From Thalassia testudinum (taxonomy: Eukaryota > Streptophyta > Magnoliopsida > Alismatales > Hydrocharitaceae), in contig JAZHRO010000014.1 of the NCBI GenBank assembly GCA_037157565.1, positions 98,983,501 through 99,047,500 of the forward strand: a DNA stretch of 64,000 nt, written 5' to 3'. The notes below the pieces were generated by a model. It was not told where the DNA came from, did not search any database, and saw only the letters and a list, made by a program, of their open reading frames with translations. Positions 45,911-58,060 of this stretch are shown here, in pieces. The position numbers and the translations under genes are program-made. How positions within the stretch are numbered: the stretch's first letter is position 1; the number at the start of each line of letters is the position of its first letter.

Positions 45911-46382
45911 TGGCCAAATAGTTTACTATGTCTGCAAACCAAGGGATTTGGACACCTGACACTACAAGAATAGTCTCGTCCAGAAAAGTATCAACAATCA
46001 GAATATCCAGACGAGGAGAATCACTTAGAAGTCTCGAAAGATGATCCGCCACCACATTCTGTTCCCTGGATTTATCTTTGATTTCAAGATCGAATTCTTG
46101 AAGCAGAAGAATCCATCAAATGAGCCAAGGTTTGGCATCCTTTTTGCCCAAGAGATGTCTCAAGGTCGAGTGGTCGGTGTAATTTATGACGTGAGACCCT
46201 ATAAGATAAGCCCTAAATTTCTCCAAAGCAAATACTATAGCTAGCAACTCCTTCTCAGTAACGGTATAATTCCTCTGGGCCTCATCCAGAGTTTTGCTAG
46301 CATAGTAGATGACAGAGGGCTTTCTATCAGTCTTTTGACCCAAAATAGCCCCGACCGCATAATCAGAAGTGTCGGTCATGAT
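45837..46382 (-). pseudogene. RNase H domain of C
   Basis: Reads [20 protein letters not shown] (first aspartate in TDTSD), [35 protein letters not shown] (glutamate in KELLA), [21 protein letters not shown] (aspartate in YTD), and a VADHLSRL junction to integrase. A short frame break lies near 46060-46110. Confidence 0.86.
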
Positions 46383-47300
46383 CTAAAATGGGGCTGTCCA
46401 GACTGGTGGTTGCAGCACTGGAGCATAAGTGACAATTGTTTTAAGAAAATTGAATACCTTGCGGCACGATTCATCAAATTCAAATGGCATATCTTTGGCA
46501 AGAAGGTTGCTCAGAGGGCAAGCAACCTTAGAGAAATCCTTGATGAACCTCCAATAGAATCCCACATGACGAAGAAATGATTGAATTTGTTTGACAAATG
46601 TGAGAGGAGGAAGTTTGGAAATAGCATCAACCTTAGCTTTGTAACTTCAATTCCCCGTTCAGAGATTAGATGACCCAAGATGATACCTTCTTGTGTCATG
46701 AAATGGCTCTTTTCCCATCTAAGGACCAATGTTGTTTCGATGCATCTTTTAAGGATCAATTCGAGATTAGCCAGGCAAGAATCAAACAATTCTTTGAAAA
46801 TAGAGAAATCATCCATGAAGACTTCCATAAACTCTCCCACCATGTTAGAGAATATGGCTAGCATACACCTTTGAAAAGTCATAGGTGCATTGCATAAGTC
46901 TAATGGCATTCTATGGAAAGCAAAGGTTCCATAGGGAAAGGTGAAAGTCATTTTTTCCTAATCCTCAGGATGGATAGGGACTTAATTATATCTTGAGTAA
47001 CCGTCTAGGAAACAGAAGTACTTTTGCTCAGCTAATCTTTCAAGGATCTGATCGATGAAGGGAAAAGGGAAATGATCCTTTTTGGTGGCTATGTTCAGCT
47101 TCCTGTAATCGATACAAACTTTCCATGAAGAAGCTGAATGAGTTATGGCAGATTCCCTTTTCTCATTAGTCACAAAGGTAATCCCGGCTTTCTTGGTAAC
47201 AATTTGCATAGGACTTACCCAAGGACTATCTAAGATTGGATAAATGATTCCTGTGTCAAGCCACTTAATTATTTCTTTCTTGACCACTTCTCGCATATTA
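46383..47300 (-). pseudogene. Reverse transcriptase of C
   Basis: Reads MREVVKKEIIKWLDTGIIYP, KVCIDYRKLN, FCFLDGYSRYN, AFHRMPLDLCNAPMTFQRCM and the catalytic box FMDDFSIF with both aspartates present. Thumb text follows (EGIILGHLISERGIEV, then FYWRFIKDFSKVACPLSNLL in another frame). Breaks near 46640 and 46960 disable it. Unlike B, the catalytic pair is intact. Confidence 0.88.
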
Positions 47301-47799
47301 GGGTTTAGTCTCCTCTACATCTAGCAAGAAGGGCGGGATCCATCTTCCAAGAAAATTCTATGATTGCAATAAGATGGCTCAATCCCCCTGAGGTCATGGA
47401 TGGTCCAACCAATTGCCTCCTGGTGTTCCTTTGGGACCTTGCTCAGTTTAACCTCCTGCTCCTTAGTCAGTCTAGCACTGATAATCACAGGGAGCACCTT
47501 TTTAAGTCCTAAAAATTGATATTTCAAACTCTCAGGCAATGGTTTCAATTCAACCTGGGAGATGGAAGGTAAGGATGATGCTTATGAAGATTCATCAAGA
47601 GGAAGAGGTTGAAAGTGAACAAAATCAATAACCTCTTCAAAATGTGGCGGGTTTGCCACAAAGGGTTGCAGGTTGGATTCATCGAGATAGGAGGAACTTT
47701 CAATTGTAGAAACAACCATGCATGTCTCATATTCAAGTTATCTTCCTCTAGTTCCTCAACATATCCACAATCCTCAAATTTGGTAATCACCTTAAAAAT
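47300..47799 (-). pseudogene. Protease-RT linker of C
   Basis: Carries the N-terminal RT extension LPESLKYQFLGLKKVLPVII, SARLTKEQEVKL and EAIGWTIHDLRGIEPSYCNH, characteristic of Athila-type pol, before the RT fingers. One stop separates it from the RT proper. Confidence 0.8.
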
Positions 47800-47929
47800 A
47801 TCCAGTTTCAGTTTCTAATCCGCAATGGTGATTTCCATGCTATCTCTCTCACAGTTGATATTGGCCTTAGCAGTAGCCAGGAACGAATGCCCAGAATGAT
47901 GGGCATGTTCCTCAAATTCTCAGGTACAT
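47800..47929 (-). pseudogene. Protease of C, C-terminal piece
   Basis: The minus strand reads VPENLRNMPIILG and a decayed F.A.A.INC strand. Text stops at 47929, where a solo LTR starts. The upstream part resumes at 50801 in the same frame. The 5 bp TACAT (47925-47929) are duplicated at 50801-50805. Confidence 0.85.
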
Positions 47930-50800
47930 TGTTTATATGTGCTTGTTTGAGTTTCAAAAGGGTGGCGTTACAGTATAGTCGAAAAAGTGTTGAAAACAAA
48001 TAAATTTTATTACTCGAATGTTAAGTCTGTGGTCGAACATAGGGAACAAATGGAATTCATATTAATCTCAATAATATATGTAATTTGAACACTTAAAGTT
48101 ACTCAAAATCTAACTCAAAATATAATGCAAGAGTTTATGAATACTAAAATGTAGAAATAAAAGAGAAATTGGGAAGAATTGGATAAAAAGTGTTTGATTC
48201 TTCTTGTCTTGCCTCTTTCTTTAGTTTTCTCTTTAGCTTCTCTTCTTCTCTGCCTTTCTTTCTTTCTTCTTTTCCTTGGCTTTGGTGGATGGCTTCCTTC
48301 TTCTTTGTCTTCTGTTCCTTCTTTCTCTTCTCCTTCTTGGCTTTCTTTCTTTCTCTGGCTTTGCTTTTCTTCCTGCCTTTACCTTCCTTCTTATTTTTCT
48401 CTGCCCTTAGCTTTTTGTGCTTCCTTCTTCTTCGTTGATTTCTCCTTCCTTCTTCCTTCTACTCTACCTTTGCTTTCTTGGCCCTTAGCTTCCTTGGCTT
48501 CTGATCTTCTTCTTTCTCTTTCTACTACAGTGCCTTCTCCTTCCTTCCTTAGCATCTGATCATTCCTGCCTTCTCCTTCCTTCTTCTTTCCTTTAGCTTC
48601 CTCAGCTTCTTCCTTCTGCCATGCCTTCCTTAGCTTCCACAGCTTCTTCCTTCAGCCCTTTGCTTTTCCTTCTTCTCTAAGGTTGCAGCTTCCTCTTCCT
48701 TCTTCCTTTCCCTGCACACAAGTGCAAAACCTACCCCTACCCTCCCCCACGTACGCTCTCTCTCTTTTCTCTCATAGGTTCACTCTCCCAGAGCCAATCG
48801 AGTATTCGGGTAGGGTCAAGCACACCCGGGTCCAAGTGCACTGGCATGGGTGGTGAGCGAGGAGTGCATGGTAAACGGATTAGGCAAGCCAGGTCCATGG
48901 AGGAGTGAGTGCAGACAAGGCAGGCATGTGGGCGAGGGGACCCCACCTTGTGTTCTGAGGTAGCGAAGAGGAAACACAAAAACAATTTAAATCACTCACC
49001 GCAGTCTAACTTTCTGAGGTGGGACTAAAAGTCCCACCCGCTTTTGCATGCATGCCCGCAGGGGGCCTTCCTTGATTACGACGACTGTAGTGCCTTGCAA
49101 AGCCAATTGCTTGGTTGGATGCGCATGTGATGTGAATCCATGTCACCTGGACCAGGGACCTGAAGCATGTCTGCCTGGAGTGAAGGATGCAAGCTCCTTC
49201 AAGCTGGCTCTAATGGCAGCAGAGGTCCATTCCTGCTATCAATAAATACGGCCTTGTAGCCTTACTAAACCACACAGGAAGCTTCGTCGTGACACGGCGA
49301 AGGTGCTATGGTAGGTGGCTGGCCGTGGGGCGACCTAGGTGTGCATGCCTAGGTTGGTCTGTGGACATGGTGATGGCTGTGGTCGGGGGGAGCTTGTGGA
49401 GGGTATGGAGGTCGATGGAGATGGGGAAAGTGATCAGTGGATGGTGGCGAAGTTTCTGAGGAGTCTGGCGAGGTGGATGGGTGTGTGGAGGTGACAGAGA
49501 CACCTCACCGGTGGTCTGCCGGAGGTGAAGATGGTGGTGGTCTGCGGTGGTCGAGGGTTAAAAGTAGAAATAAAGAAGAGGGAAATGAAGAGAGGAGAGA
49601 GGGGAAGAGATCTAACCTAATTAAGGGACGAAGGGGGATAGGAGGGTGGATGGCACATACCTGTCACCGCTAGAGATGAAGGGTCCAGTAGAGGTGTGAT
49701 GGCGACGACGAAGGGGTATTGGGCACCAGTGCAGGTACGGCACGACGCGAAGGAAGGAGGTAAAGACAGCTCTGCCACTGGTATTGTGGCAGAGCGATGA
49801 GAAGAGGGAGGAGATGTCGCTGAAGCTCTCTGGATGCTTGGCCAGAGGAGAAGACAAGAAATTGGAGGTTGTTCTCCGGCCAAACCAAGCTGGAATTGAG
49901 CGGTCGGATCAGGGGTTTCTTTTATGGGCACAGGCAGAGGATCTTGTGCTTTGAAGGCAAGCTTCCAAGCGCAAGTATCCTCACTGGAGTAGGAATGTGC
50001 AAGAGACTCAAATCTCTGGAGCATTCGCACGAGAGATTGGGTGACAATTAGGGATTGGAATTGCGCTCATAAGATCGGGAATTCCTCAGAGAATCTCCCT
50101 TTCAAATCTGAGAGGGAGTCTCTGAGGGATTTGAGAGAAATCCTCCTCGAATCCTTGTCAGAGTAGGACTTCTCCGCTGTAATGGCGTATGGACCTAATT
50201 TCAAAGAGTAGCGAGGAAGATAGGGGGGTCTTCGTAATGGTTTTCAAAGGCTAAGGGTCTAAATGTAATTAGGTGGACTATTTTGCAAAGTAGCTCAAGG
50301 TGACCTCCCCTTAACTCCAAATTTTGGTAAAAATATAATTTTAACCCAAGGAATCCAATGGTGAAGTTTGATTTTATGTTTGACTACATTTGACTGGCTA
50401 TTTTACACAAAAACCCATTTAGGGTAAATATTTAGCTAAGACCCCTATTTTGGTCAAAATAGGTTCCAAAGGCCAATTTGTAGGTTCTAAATCATAGGGG
50501 ATATTTTTTCATGAATTTTAGAGGGTTTAGGTGAATTTTATCCTGACCATAACCTTGTTGAATTAAGTGAGTCTATTTTAGGGTTACAAGAAGTCATTTA
50601 ATTCTTAGATTGCACATGAACCCATTTATGACTAAACCAATCCACTTTTTATCTTGTTAAGACAAATTGACCTATGTTTAGCCCCTGAGAAATCCAATTG
50701 ATGTACTGCAATGGTAAAATTACAGTTTTACCCCTTGTTTCTTATTTTCTTCTCAGAACAGTTATTCCTTGAATTAGGGCTCATGATGGTGTTCCCATCA
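47930..50800 (-). repeat. Solo LTR of family A (2871 bp), TSD TACAT
   Basis: Plus-strand ends TGTTTATATG and GTTCCCATCA, homologous throughout to 7277-10028. It is flanked by the perfect 5-bp duplication TACAT. Removing it and one TACAT restores the protease frame of C. There is no primer site or purine tract on either side, so it is a genuine solo LTR. It has a USE-like element (49015-49025) with a TTTAAAT box 22 bp away, and a long CT-rich block (48180-48720). Confidence 0.94.
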
Positions 50801-50990
50801 TACATCAATGTCAAGGATAAGAAAATATACAAAAAAATAGAAGTCCTTAACCTTAACAATAACATCCTCAATAACACCTCTCAGATTTGTGATCGAACGG
50901 TGTGCCAACTGCAGCATTACTGAAGTTGGCCAAAGTTCACCTAATCTGAACTTCTCATAAAGAGAAGTTAGAATTAGGTTAATGGATGCA
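50801..50990 (-). pseudogene. Protease of C, central piece
   Basis: The minus strand is open without stops. It starts just after the active-site DLG, at ASINLIL, and runs through LQLAHRSITNLRGVIEDVIV to the strand before VPENLRN. It is cut at 50990 by D. The last five bases, ATGCA, are the predicted target duplication of D. Confidence 0.85.
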
Positions 50991-53714
50991 TGATGGGAAC
51001 ACCATCATGAGCCATAAATTTCTCATTTTGATCTAATTGAGAGAATAAATGCTTCTACATAACCGCCTAAAGGACATAATTCACTGCATAAACTTTCTGA
51101 GAATAAAATAAGAAACTAGGGGTAAAACTATAATTTTACCAATGTAGTATGACCATGGGTTTTCTCAAGGGCTAAACAAAGGTCAAATGGTCTTAATAAG
51201 ATTATAAGTGGGTTGGATAAGATAGAAAAGAGTTTGTGTGAGTCCTATGAATTAAATGACTTCTCGAAACCCTAAAACAGACCTACTTGATTAACCAAGG
51301 TTCTAGTTATGATAAAATTCACTTAAATTAATTAAAAATCATATAAAAATATTATCTATGGTTTATAACCTTTAATTTGGCCATTAGAACCCATCTTGAC
51401 CAAGAATGGGGTCTCAGATAGATATTTGACCTAAATTGGGTTTTTGCATAAATTTCCTTGTCAAACGTAGTCAAACCAAAAATCCAACTTCACCATTGGA
51501 TTCCCTAGGCCCAAATTAGGCTTGTACCAAAATTTTGACCCAAGTTAAGTTTTCCTTGACCTAGTTTGCAAAAAGGTCTAGCCTGATTACATTAATACCC
51601 CTATCTTTCAAAAAACCTTACAAATAGCCCCCTAACTTCTTCATCATTTTTCCAATTAGGTCCCTATACCATTATAGCGGAGGAATCCTACTTTGGTGAG
51701 CTTTGGAAGGAGAGTTCCCCCTAATTGCTCAGAGGATCTCCTCCAAAATTTAAAGGGAGATTCTCTAAGAAAATCCCTCCAATCTGAACCCATCTTTGAT
51801 TCCTAATTCTTTCCCACTCTCTCATGCGAACACATGAGAGATTTGGGTATCTCAACGGCTTCCAACTGCACTGAGTTTTCCTTGCCTAGGAAGCTTGCTT
51901 CCCAAGCCATAACTGACCTTCAGAGCTCTATTTAAAGGAGCCCAGACCCCTCTGATGACTCCAAGCATGAATTTGGGTCGGTTCTCCCTACATTCCTCTC
52001 TCCCTCGCTGGACACAATCTCCGCAAGCTCTGGCAGCTTCTCCCTCACTCACTCGTCGGCCAACCACAATACCAATGCTCGGGTTGTCTTCCTCTCCATC
52101 CTCTGCATCGCGCAACACCGGCTGACGGTGCCTCTGCCTCGTCTTCGTCACCGCCTCACCTACGAAGGTCTTTGTCTTCCCCACATCCGACAACCATATC
52201 GGCGTGTGATTCCCATCACTTTCGTCTCTTAGATTAGGTTTCCTGAATTTCCTATCCTCTGCACTCTCTTTCCCTCTATTTCCCAAAATGACCCACTGAT
52301 GCCACTGACCACTGCCACCTTCTCCACCTCCGGCGACTCCTCTGGCACGGTGCTCCCATCGCTCCGCACCTCCATCCACCTTGCCAACCACCCTACAACG
52401 TTTGCCTCAACTCCCTGATTATATCCCCTCACTCCAATTGCTCCATCGACCACCCAAACACTCCCTTGAGCACACCCACACCCACGGACATAGTAAGCCC
52501 TAGATATGCCACCACAGCCACCCACATGCCACAAAACCACGCCCATCACATCCGTTGTGCTCTGACGATGCTCCCTGAGCTATTTGATGTGCTCACGAGG
52601 CCATTCTCATGTTTTTAGGTTCGTTGCCCATCTGCCATTGCTGCCAAGCGTGAAGCTTGCTTGCTGCACTCTAGGCCTCGCTCTGCTCTAGGTGAGAGCC
52701 CTAGGCTATGCACAATCAAAGCCCGCATGCGTCACAACCCTTACGCGAAGACTCCAGTAGTTGCAACCCTTCAATTTGGTCAAGCACTCTCTACGGTAGG
52801 AGCAGAAGAAGGTGGGACATTTAGTCCCACCTCGGAGGTGGAAAGGCGCCCTTGTGCGCATAAAAGGAAAAGGTGTTAGAGGCTCATCGCCTCCAACATT
52901 GAGGGTGATGTCCTCCTCCCCCCTCTCACTGGACTCGTTCGCAACATATAACCCATGGACCTAGCCACGACCCAACTACCTGACCTGTTCACACCTCTCC
53001 CACTACCGCATGCTAGTGGGCCTAGTCCAGGGTACGCACCCGACCTGATTACCCGACTGACTGTGATGCTCTGGGAGAGTGTATCCTAAGAGAGAAAAGA
53101 GAGTAGAGTTATGCACGGGTATGGGTACGTTTTGCTACAAGTTCCTTAGGCCAACACTTAGTCGCAACAAGATGGAAGAAGAAGAGAAAGCTGAAGAGAA
53201 AGAGAAGGAAGAAGGTTGAATAAGAAGGTGAAGCCAAGGTAGACGAAAGCAAAGGCAGAAGCTAAAGAAGAGGAGGCCAAAAGAAGAAGAAGGAAGAAGG
53301 AGAAGCTGAGGCAGAAGGAAGGCAAAGGTAGAAAGAAGAAGAGAAAGAGAAGAATCGTGAAGAGAAAAGAAGTCAGAAGCCAGAGAAGAGAAAGGAAAGG
53401 AGAAATCACTTTAAGTCATCTAATTAAAGAATTAGACGATAGATTTTAGTCTCCATTGCATATTTATATTGAATATCTTGTAGGAGTATTTTGTTATCTA
53501 CATCACCATTTTACTCCCATATTTTTACACTCTGATACTACTATTATTGCAATTTCTTTCAGTTTAAATTATGATCTTGATTTCTAAATACCAATTTACT
53601 CCTTGTGTTCGACCTTGGAAATCTTTTCGAGTAATGAAATTATATCTATTTTGAACACTTTTTCGGCTATACTACAATGCAATACTCTTAAACACCGATT
53701 CAGTGCGACGAACA
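50991..53714 (+). repeat. 5' LTR of D (2724 bp)
   Basis: TGATGGGAAC...CGACGAACA. A TATA-like CTATTTAAAGG is near 51926. A second promoter-like unit, USE-like GTCCCACCTCG (52824-52834), has ATAAAAG beginning 25 nt after it. A purine-only-like block lies at 53165-53405 and U5 carries GTGTTCGACCTTGG near 53600. The purine block gives spurious K/E-rich or L/F-rich frames. Confidence 0.92.
52824..52866 (+). promoter_or_regulatory. USE-like element plus TATA in D LTR
   Basis: GTCCCACCTCG differs at one base from the plant snRNA upstream element RTCCCACATCG. About 24 nt separate it from a TATA-like ATAAAAG. It sits inside a palindromic GGTGGGACATTTAGTCCCACC context, shared by all four copies of this LTR region in the window. 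Confidence 0.5.
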
Positions 53715-53717
53715 TTT

Positions 53718-53735
53718 TGGCACCGTTGTCGGGGA
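53718..53735 (+). promoter_or_regulatory. Primer-binding site of D
   Basis: TGGCACCGTTGTCGGGGA, 3 bp after the LTR end. It differs from the standard site by two CpG-type transitions. Confidence 0.88.
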
Positions 53736-54179
53736 CCAACGAGCAATTTAGAATTCTTGATTTCAATTTATGATTTGATACTAACTTGCTATATCTCTTT
53801 TTGTTATGGTTGTTTCAAGGGAGAAGATTCAAAGAAAAAGATAGCTCCACATCAAACACGCCAAGGGCAGGTAATTTCTGATTACTTTCTCTCTTAAGCC
53901 GCTCATTCTGAAAAGGAGAAAGGGATAAAATCAATTAGGGCTACTTGCTTTACATTTTAAGCTAATTCATCAAGTTTCCTGATTTGATTTCAACAACAAA
54001 ATCTGATTTGTGCACCCACTTAAGGTAACTAGGGCTACCACTATCTTGATTGAGCCTAGATACCACATTTGGCAAATTAAATTGGACCAAAACTAGAGCC
54101 AATTAACGATTTCAATTTAGGATTTTAGCAACACACTTTCATAAGCAAGAATCAACTCTCCAAAATGATGTGTGCCTAA
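53736..54179 (+). other. D leader, first part
   Basis: Non-coding, colinear with B 10035-10480. It ends with the target duplication CCTAA (54175-54179) at the left side of a solo LTR. Confidence 0.75.
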
Positions 54180-57100
54180 TGATGAGAGGCTCATCATGAT
54201 CTCTAATTACCCCTAATTAACTAGTCTTCCTAGTTAATTAGCTAAGGGTATCAGTATATATGGGTTAATTATGAAATAAGGGATATATAGTAAAGGACCA
54301 TAAAATAAATTAAAAATGGTATTTTAACATCCAATTAATATTATTAGTAATTTAATTAATAATTGGACTTGAGAGCTTAATAATCATTCATCTAATTAAT
54401 AAGTTAATTAACTTATGCATAATGTATACATAAGTATATAATAACTTAAGTAAGTTTACCTAATTTAATAAATTAACTTAAAAAGGTCAAAAATGTAAAT
54501 TCAAGGTGTAAACATAATAATTACCTTATTTACTAACATATATAAAAAATTGGAAAAGATCTAAGTTAAAATAAACCTTTAAAACCTGGGTTTACATTTA
54601 GGTCCTTACTACTCATTTCAATTGGGTCCTTAATTTTCACATAGGTCCTTAGATTTTATTGCACATAGGTCCCCATCTTCTTCTTCTTCCTTTAGCTGGT
54701 TGAACAGCTAATGACAGAGGGTGATTCCATTGCTCGATCACCGCCCTGCCGGCATCATTCTTCCTTCTCCAAGCTCTTGGAGCTTGCACTCACCATCCCA
54801 TCTTCATCCATCGGTCTGGATGATCCAGATATTGTAATTTTAGGTAGGAGTTAACCTCACCGATGTCGAAGACGACATCGGTGGTTAACCTCCCCTAGCT
54901 TCTTCTTCGTCCAGACTCCGCCACCCTCTTCATCACCGTCCATTATAAATACCCCCTCACTCCCTCGATTTCCCTGAAGTTGTCTCCCTTCCCTCTTCTA
55001 ACACTGAGCCAACCCAATAGGCTATTTGTCTGCAACTCTGGCAATTCTCCACACCATCCTCTAACTTCCTCCGTCCATCCTGATTAGCTAAGGAGCTTCG
55101 TCGAGGTCAGTCGCGTCTCTGGACAAAGGCGACAACGAAGGAGATCCTCTGCTCCATCCAAATTCACCCGTCGGAGATCTTCTCATTCGCTTTGATTTTG
55201 TCCTTTGTCATGAGCCATCGACGGAGTCCCTTTGACCCCTTCGTCCAGGTAACAGTAGGTAGGAGTAGTCTAGCTAGTTAGTTAGTTAGTTTAGTTTAAC
55301 TTCATATTTCAAACTTCGTCTTCCTCGACTCTGGCGAGCTTCTTGAGCTCGCCAGAGCCCTAATTTCATCTTTTTAACTCATTGTTCACCTTCTTACATC
55401 TTCCACGATCACTTCTATCACCGCTAATTACTAAATTGATCACTTAATCGCCTAAACCACCTTCACCTCTATCGACTGCTTCTGCTATCCATGGCAGCAG
55501 TAGTTGAGTTAATTACACCTTCACTAGGGTCCTCCACCACCTATTCATCTTCTAAGGACCTTGTTCTACACTTGAATTTGAATAAATATCACATATAACC
55601 TAAATGCCCAAATCTAATTAAGCTCCGGAGCATGCTGTCAATGGTGGCTCAGGAGTAGTTCAAATCATTAATTATATATAGATTTAGTATCGCAGACATC
55701 TATTGACTTGTTTCAACCACTCAATTGAGTGGGAGATCAAGTCCCGTGCCTCAACCAACTCAATTTTCATTCAAAATGAATTCACTGTCAAATCTTACAT
55801 ATAAAGAGATAATGAGGAATTAAATGAGCTCCTGAGGTTCCTTGTAACCCCAGGATCCCTTTTAGATCAAAAATGGCACAATTCACCTTTCTGTACACGA
55901 TTTTTCCTTTTTCTAGACTCACTGGAGCTCCGACGAGCTTCGGCAAGTCAAAATTGAGCTTCAGCCTGAAGAACTTTGTAGGAAGCTCCAGATCAGTGAT
56001 TAAATGATCACTAATTGTTCTGAGGTTGTTTATTTGAGGTTTAAGTGTCTGGAGTTTGTGATTGGTCTTCATCTTCTCCTACTCTGGCAGAGTTGGACAA
56101 GCCTGCACAGAAGTTTTAAGAAGCATTTAAAGAGCCTAAAAGCTTCAGTGTAGTGCACTGAAGCTGATTTTGACCTTAATTTAGTGTAGGAACCTCCTAA
56201 ATCTTCTGACGAACAAAGTACATTTTGAGTGCAGGCGACGAGTCTGAAACCCTAGAATCTATGGTCCAAACATCTGTTTAGAGGTCTGACAAGTTTCTGA
56301 GGTTGAGGAGGAAAGATTCTAGGTTTTAATTTCTTGAGAAAAGGCTTAGAACAGAAAGTCAAATCTTGAGGCCTTATAGTCAAACCCGAGCTTGATACCT
56401 TGATTTTGAGCTCAATTTGATGATTAAATGAGTTTGAATTATCTCTAAGATGTTTTTGAATGATTCTGATGTGATTTGGATGAGCTCTGTGGGGTATTTC
56501 AGTTGGAATTCAATTACTGCCAGTTTGGGTTATTTTTGAACCCAAACAGTCGATAGTAGATTTTGGATGAAATTTGAAGTTGAATCCTACCCAGATCAGT
56601 TAGTTTTAATCCTTGGAACTTATTGAAATAGATTAGAAATGTCCTTAAGTGTCTGTTGCACATATCAGAGTTGGAAATTTCGTTCTCTGAAGCTTTCAGA
56701 GAAGTGTCGAGCTTTCATGCGTTACCTGAAGCTTTCAAGAGCTTAAATTCCTTCCAGTAGTTGTGGAATTACCTATAGGATTTATTCAGACCCTTAGATA
56801 AACTAGAAAAGCTACCCTGTAGATAGAGTAAGTTTAATACCACTTCCAGGCATAAATAACCCATAGGAAACCCCTAAGTTCACCTTTCAAATTGAAGAGG
56901 AAAACATCCTCTAAACCTAAAATTGACCCTGTAATCTTGTAGAGCCATCTTAGAGATTTCCATCAAGCTTTATTTCGCTTGATTTGGAGCTGAATAGGGA
57001 GAAATTATCATTTGAGGTTGGGGCTAGAGGGGGAATACTTAGTCTCACATCGGAAGATTCAAAGCACACACGTAGGTATAAAATGAATTTGTCATATAGT

Positions 57101-58060
57101 TGATTCAATCATCAAGCGCTTGGCAAGAAATCCGATCTGAACCTCTAAGCATATAGTGTGTGTGTGTGCAGGTGTGTGTGCTACGGGTGTGTGCCCGAGT
57201 GGGCATGTGTGCGATAATAGCCATGGGAGGCTAGTTGAGTTGGTTCGGCTCGAGAGAGGGCCGGTTTGGCTCAAGAAAGAAAAAAACCAAGAATGAACCC
57301 TAATCAAATTAGGCGAGGACCGAGTAGGGTCTGGTCCCACCCTAATCTCATGGTGCTGCGTATCCTCGAAAGGACCTCGCTGCAAATCTTAAACAAATTT
57401 TGGTTGAAGGATTAAACTGGTTCAGCTGAAGGAAAAAAAGATAGAATGAAGAAGCTGAGAAGGCTAAGTGCCAAAGGAAGCTAAGGGTTGAAGGAAGCAG
57501 ATGCTGGAGAAGCTAAGGAAAGGAAAAAGAAAGGTGACGGGATAAATGAAAGAGAGAGAAGAACAGGCGTTAAGGAAATAGATAAGAAAGGAAGAAGGTA
57601 AGAAGAAATAAAGGTAAGAAAGGCTGAAGAAGAAAATAAAGAATTTTTTTTGATATTTTTAATTTCTCTTACTTTTAATTGTAATAAGGCATATGTTTTG
57701 AACGTATAAACTCTTATTTGCATTTAATCATTTGAAATAAATGTTGTAAATAAAATTTCATATGGGATTTTGCATGTTACTTCAAATTAAATCAATTTAT
57801 TCAAAATTTATGGCTTATAACTAATTTAACTATAACTCCTATACTTATAAAGAAAAATAAAAGATAATTAGTGAATTTAGAATGAATTATACCTCCCAAT
57901 GAATGACCTGGACTCAACCAGTAAAAAATTTCTAAAATGTTAGGTTAATTCGACCCTATACTACTAAATGACACAATTTCGAGTTAACCAAAGTGACTTT
58001 TCTCAACTCATAATTAAGTAAAATTAACTTAATTAACTAAGTTGAGATAAGAAATGATCA
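54180..58060 (+). repeat. Solo LTR (family I, 3881 bp), TSD CCTAA
   Basis: Ends TGATGAGAGGCTCATCATGA and AAGAAATGATCA, flanked by CCTAA on both sides (54175-54179, 58061-58065). The D leader is continuous when it is removed, as comparison with B shows. There is a TATA at about 54946 (TTATAAATA), a second USE/TATA unit at 57042-57084, a purine-rich block (57480-57640) and a U5 with TTCGACCCTATAC. No ORF of note. A large LTR for a plant element. Confidence 0.92.
57042..57084 (+). promoter_or_regulatory. USE-like element plus TATA in family I LTR
   Basis: GTCTCACATCG differs at one base from RTCCCACATCG. A spacer of exactly 24 nt leads to TATAAAAT. The LTR family is unrelated to family A, which has the same arrangement. 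Confidence 0.55.

Larger units (their letters stand above)
43038..50990 (-). mobile_element. C: autonomous-type Athila-like element
   Basis: Minus-strand order is protease (50990 to 47800, split), RT, RNase H, integrase, 3' UTR and an LTR edge at about 43247. Its gag and 5' LTR should lie beyond D, right of the window. It is the oldest layer here: both a family-A solo LTR and element D sit inside its protease domain. Confidence 0.85.
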
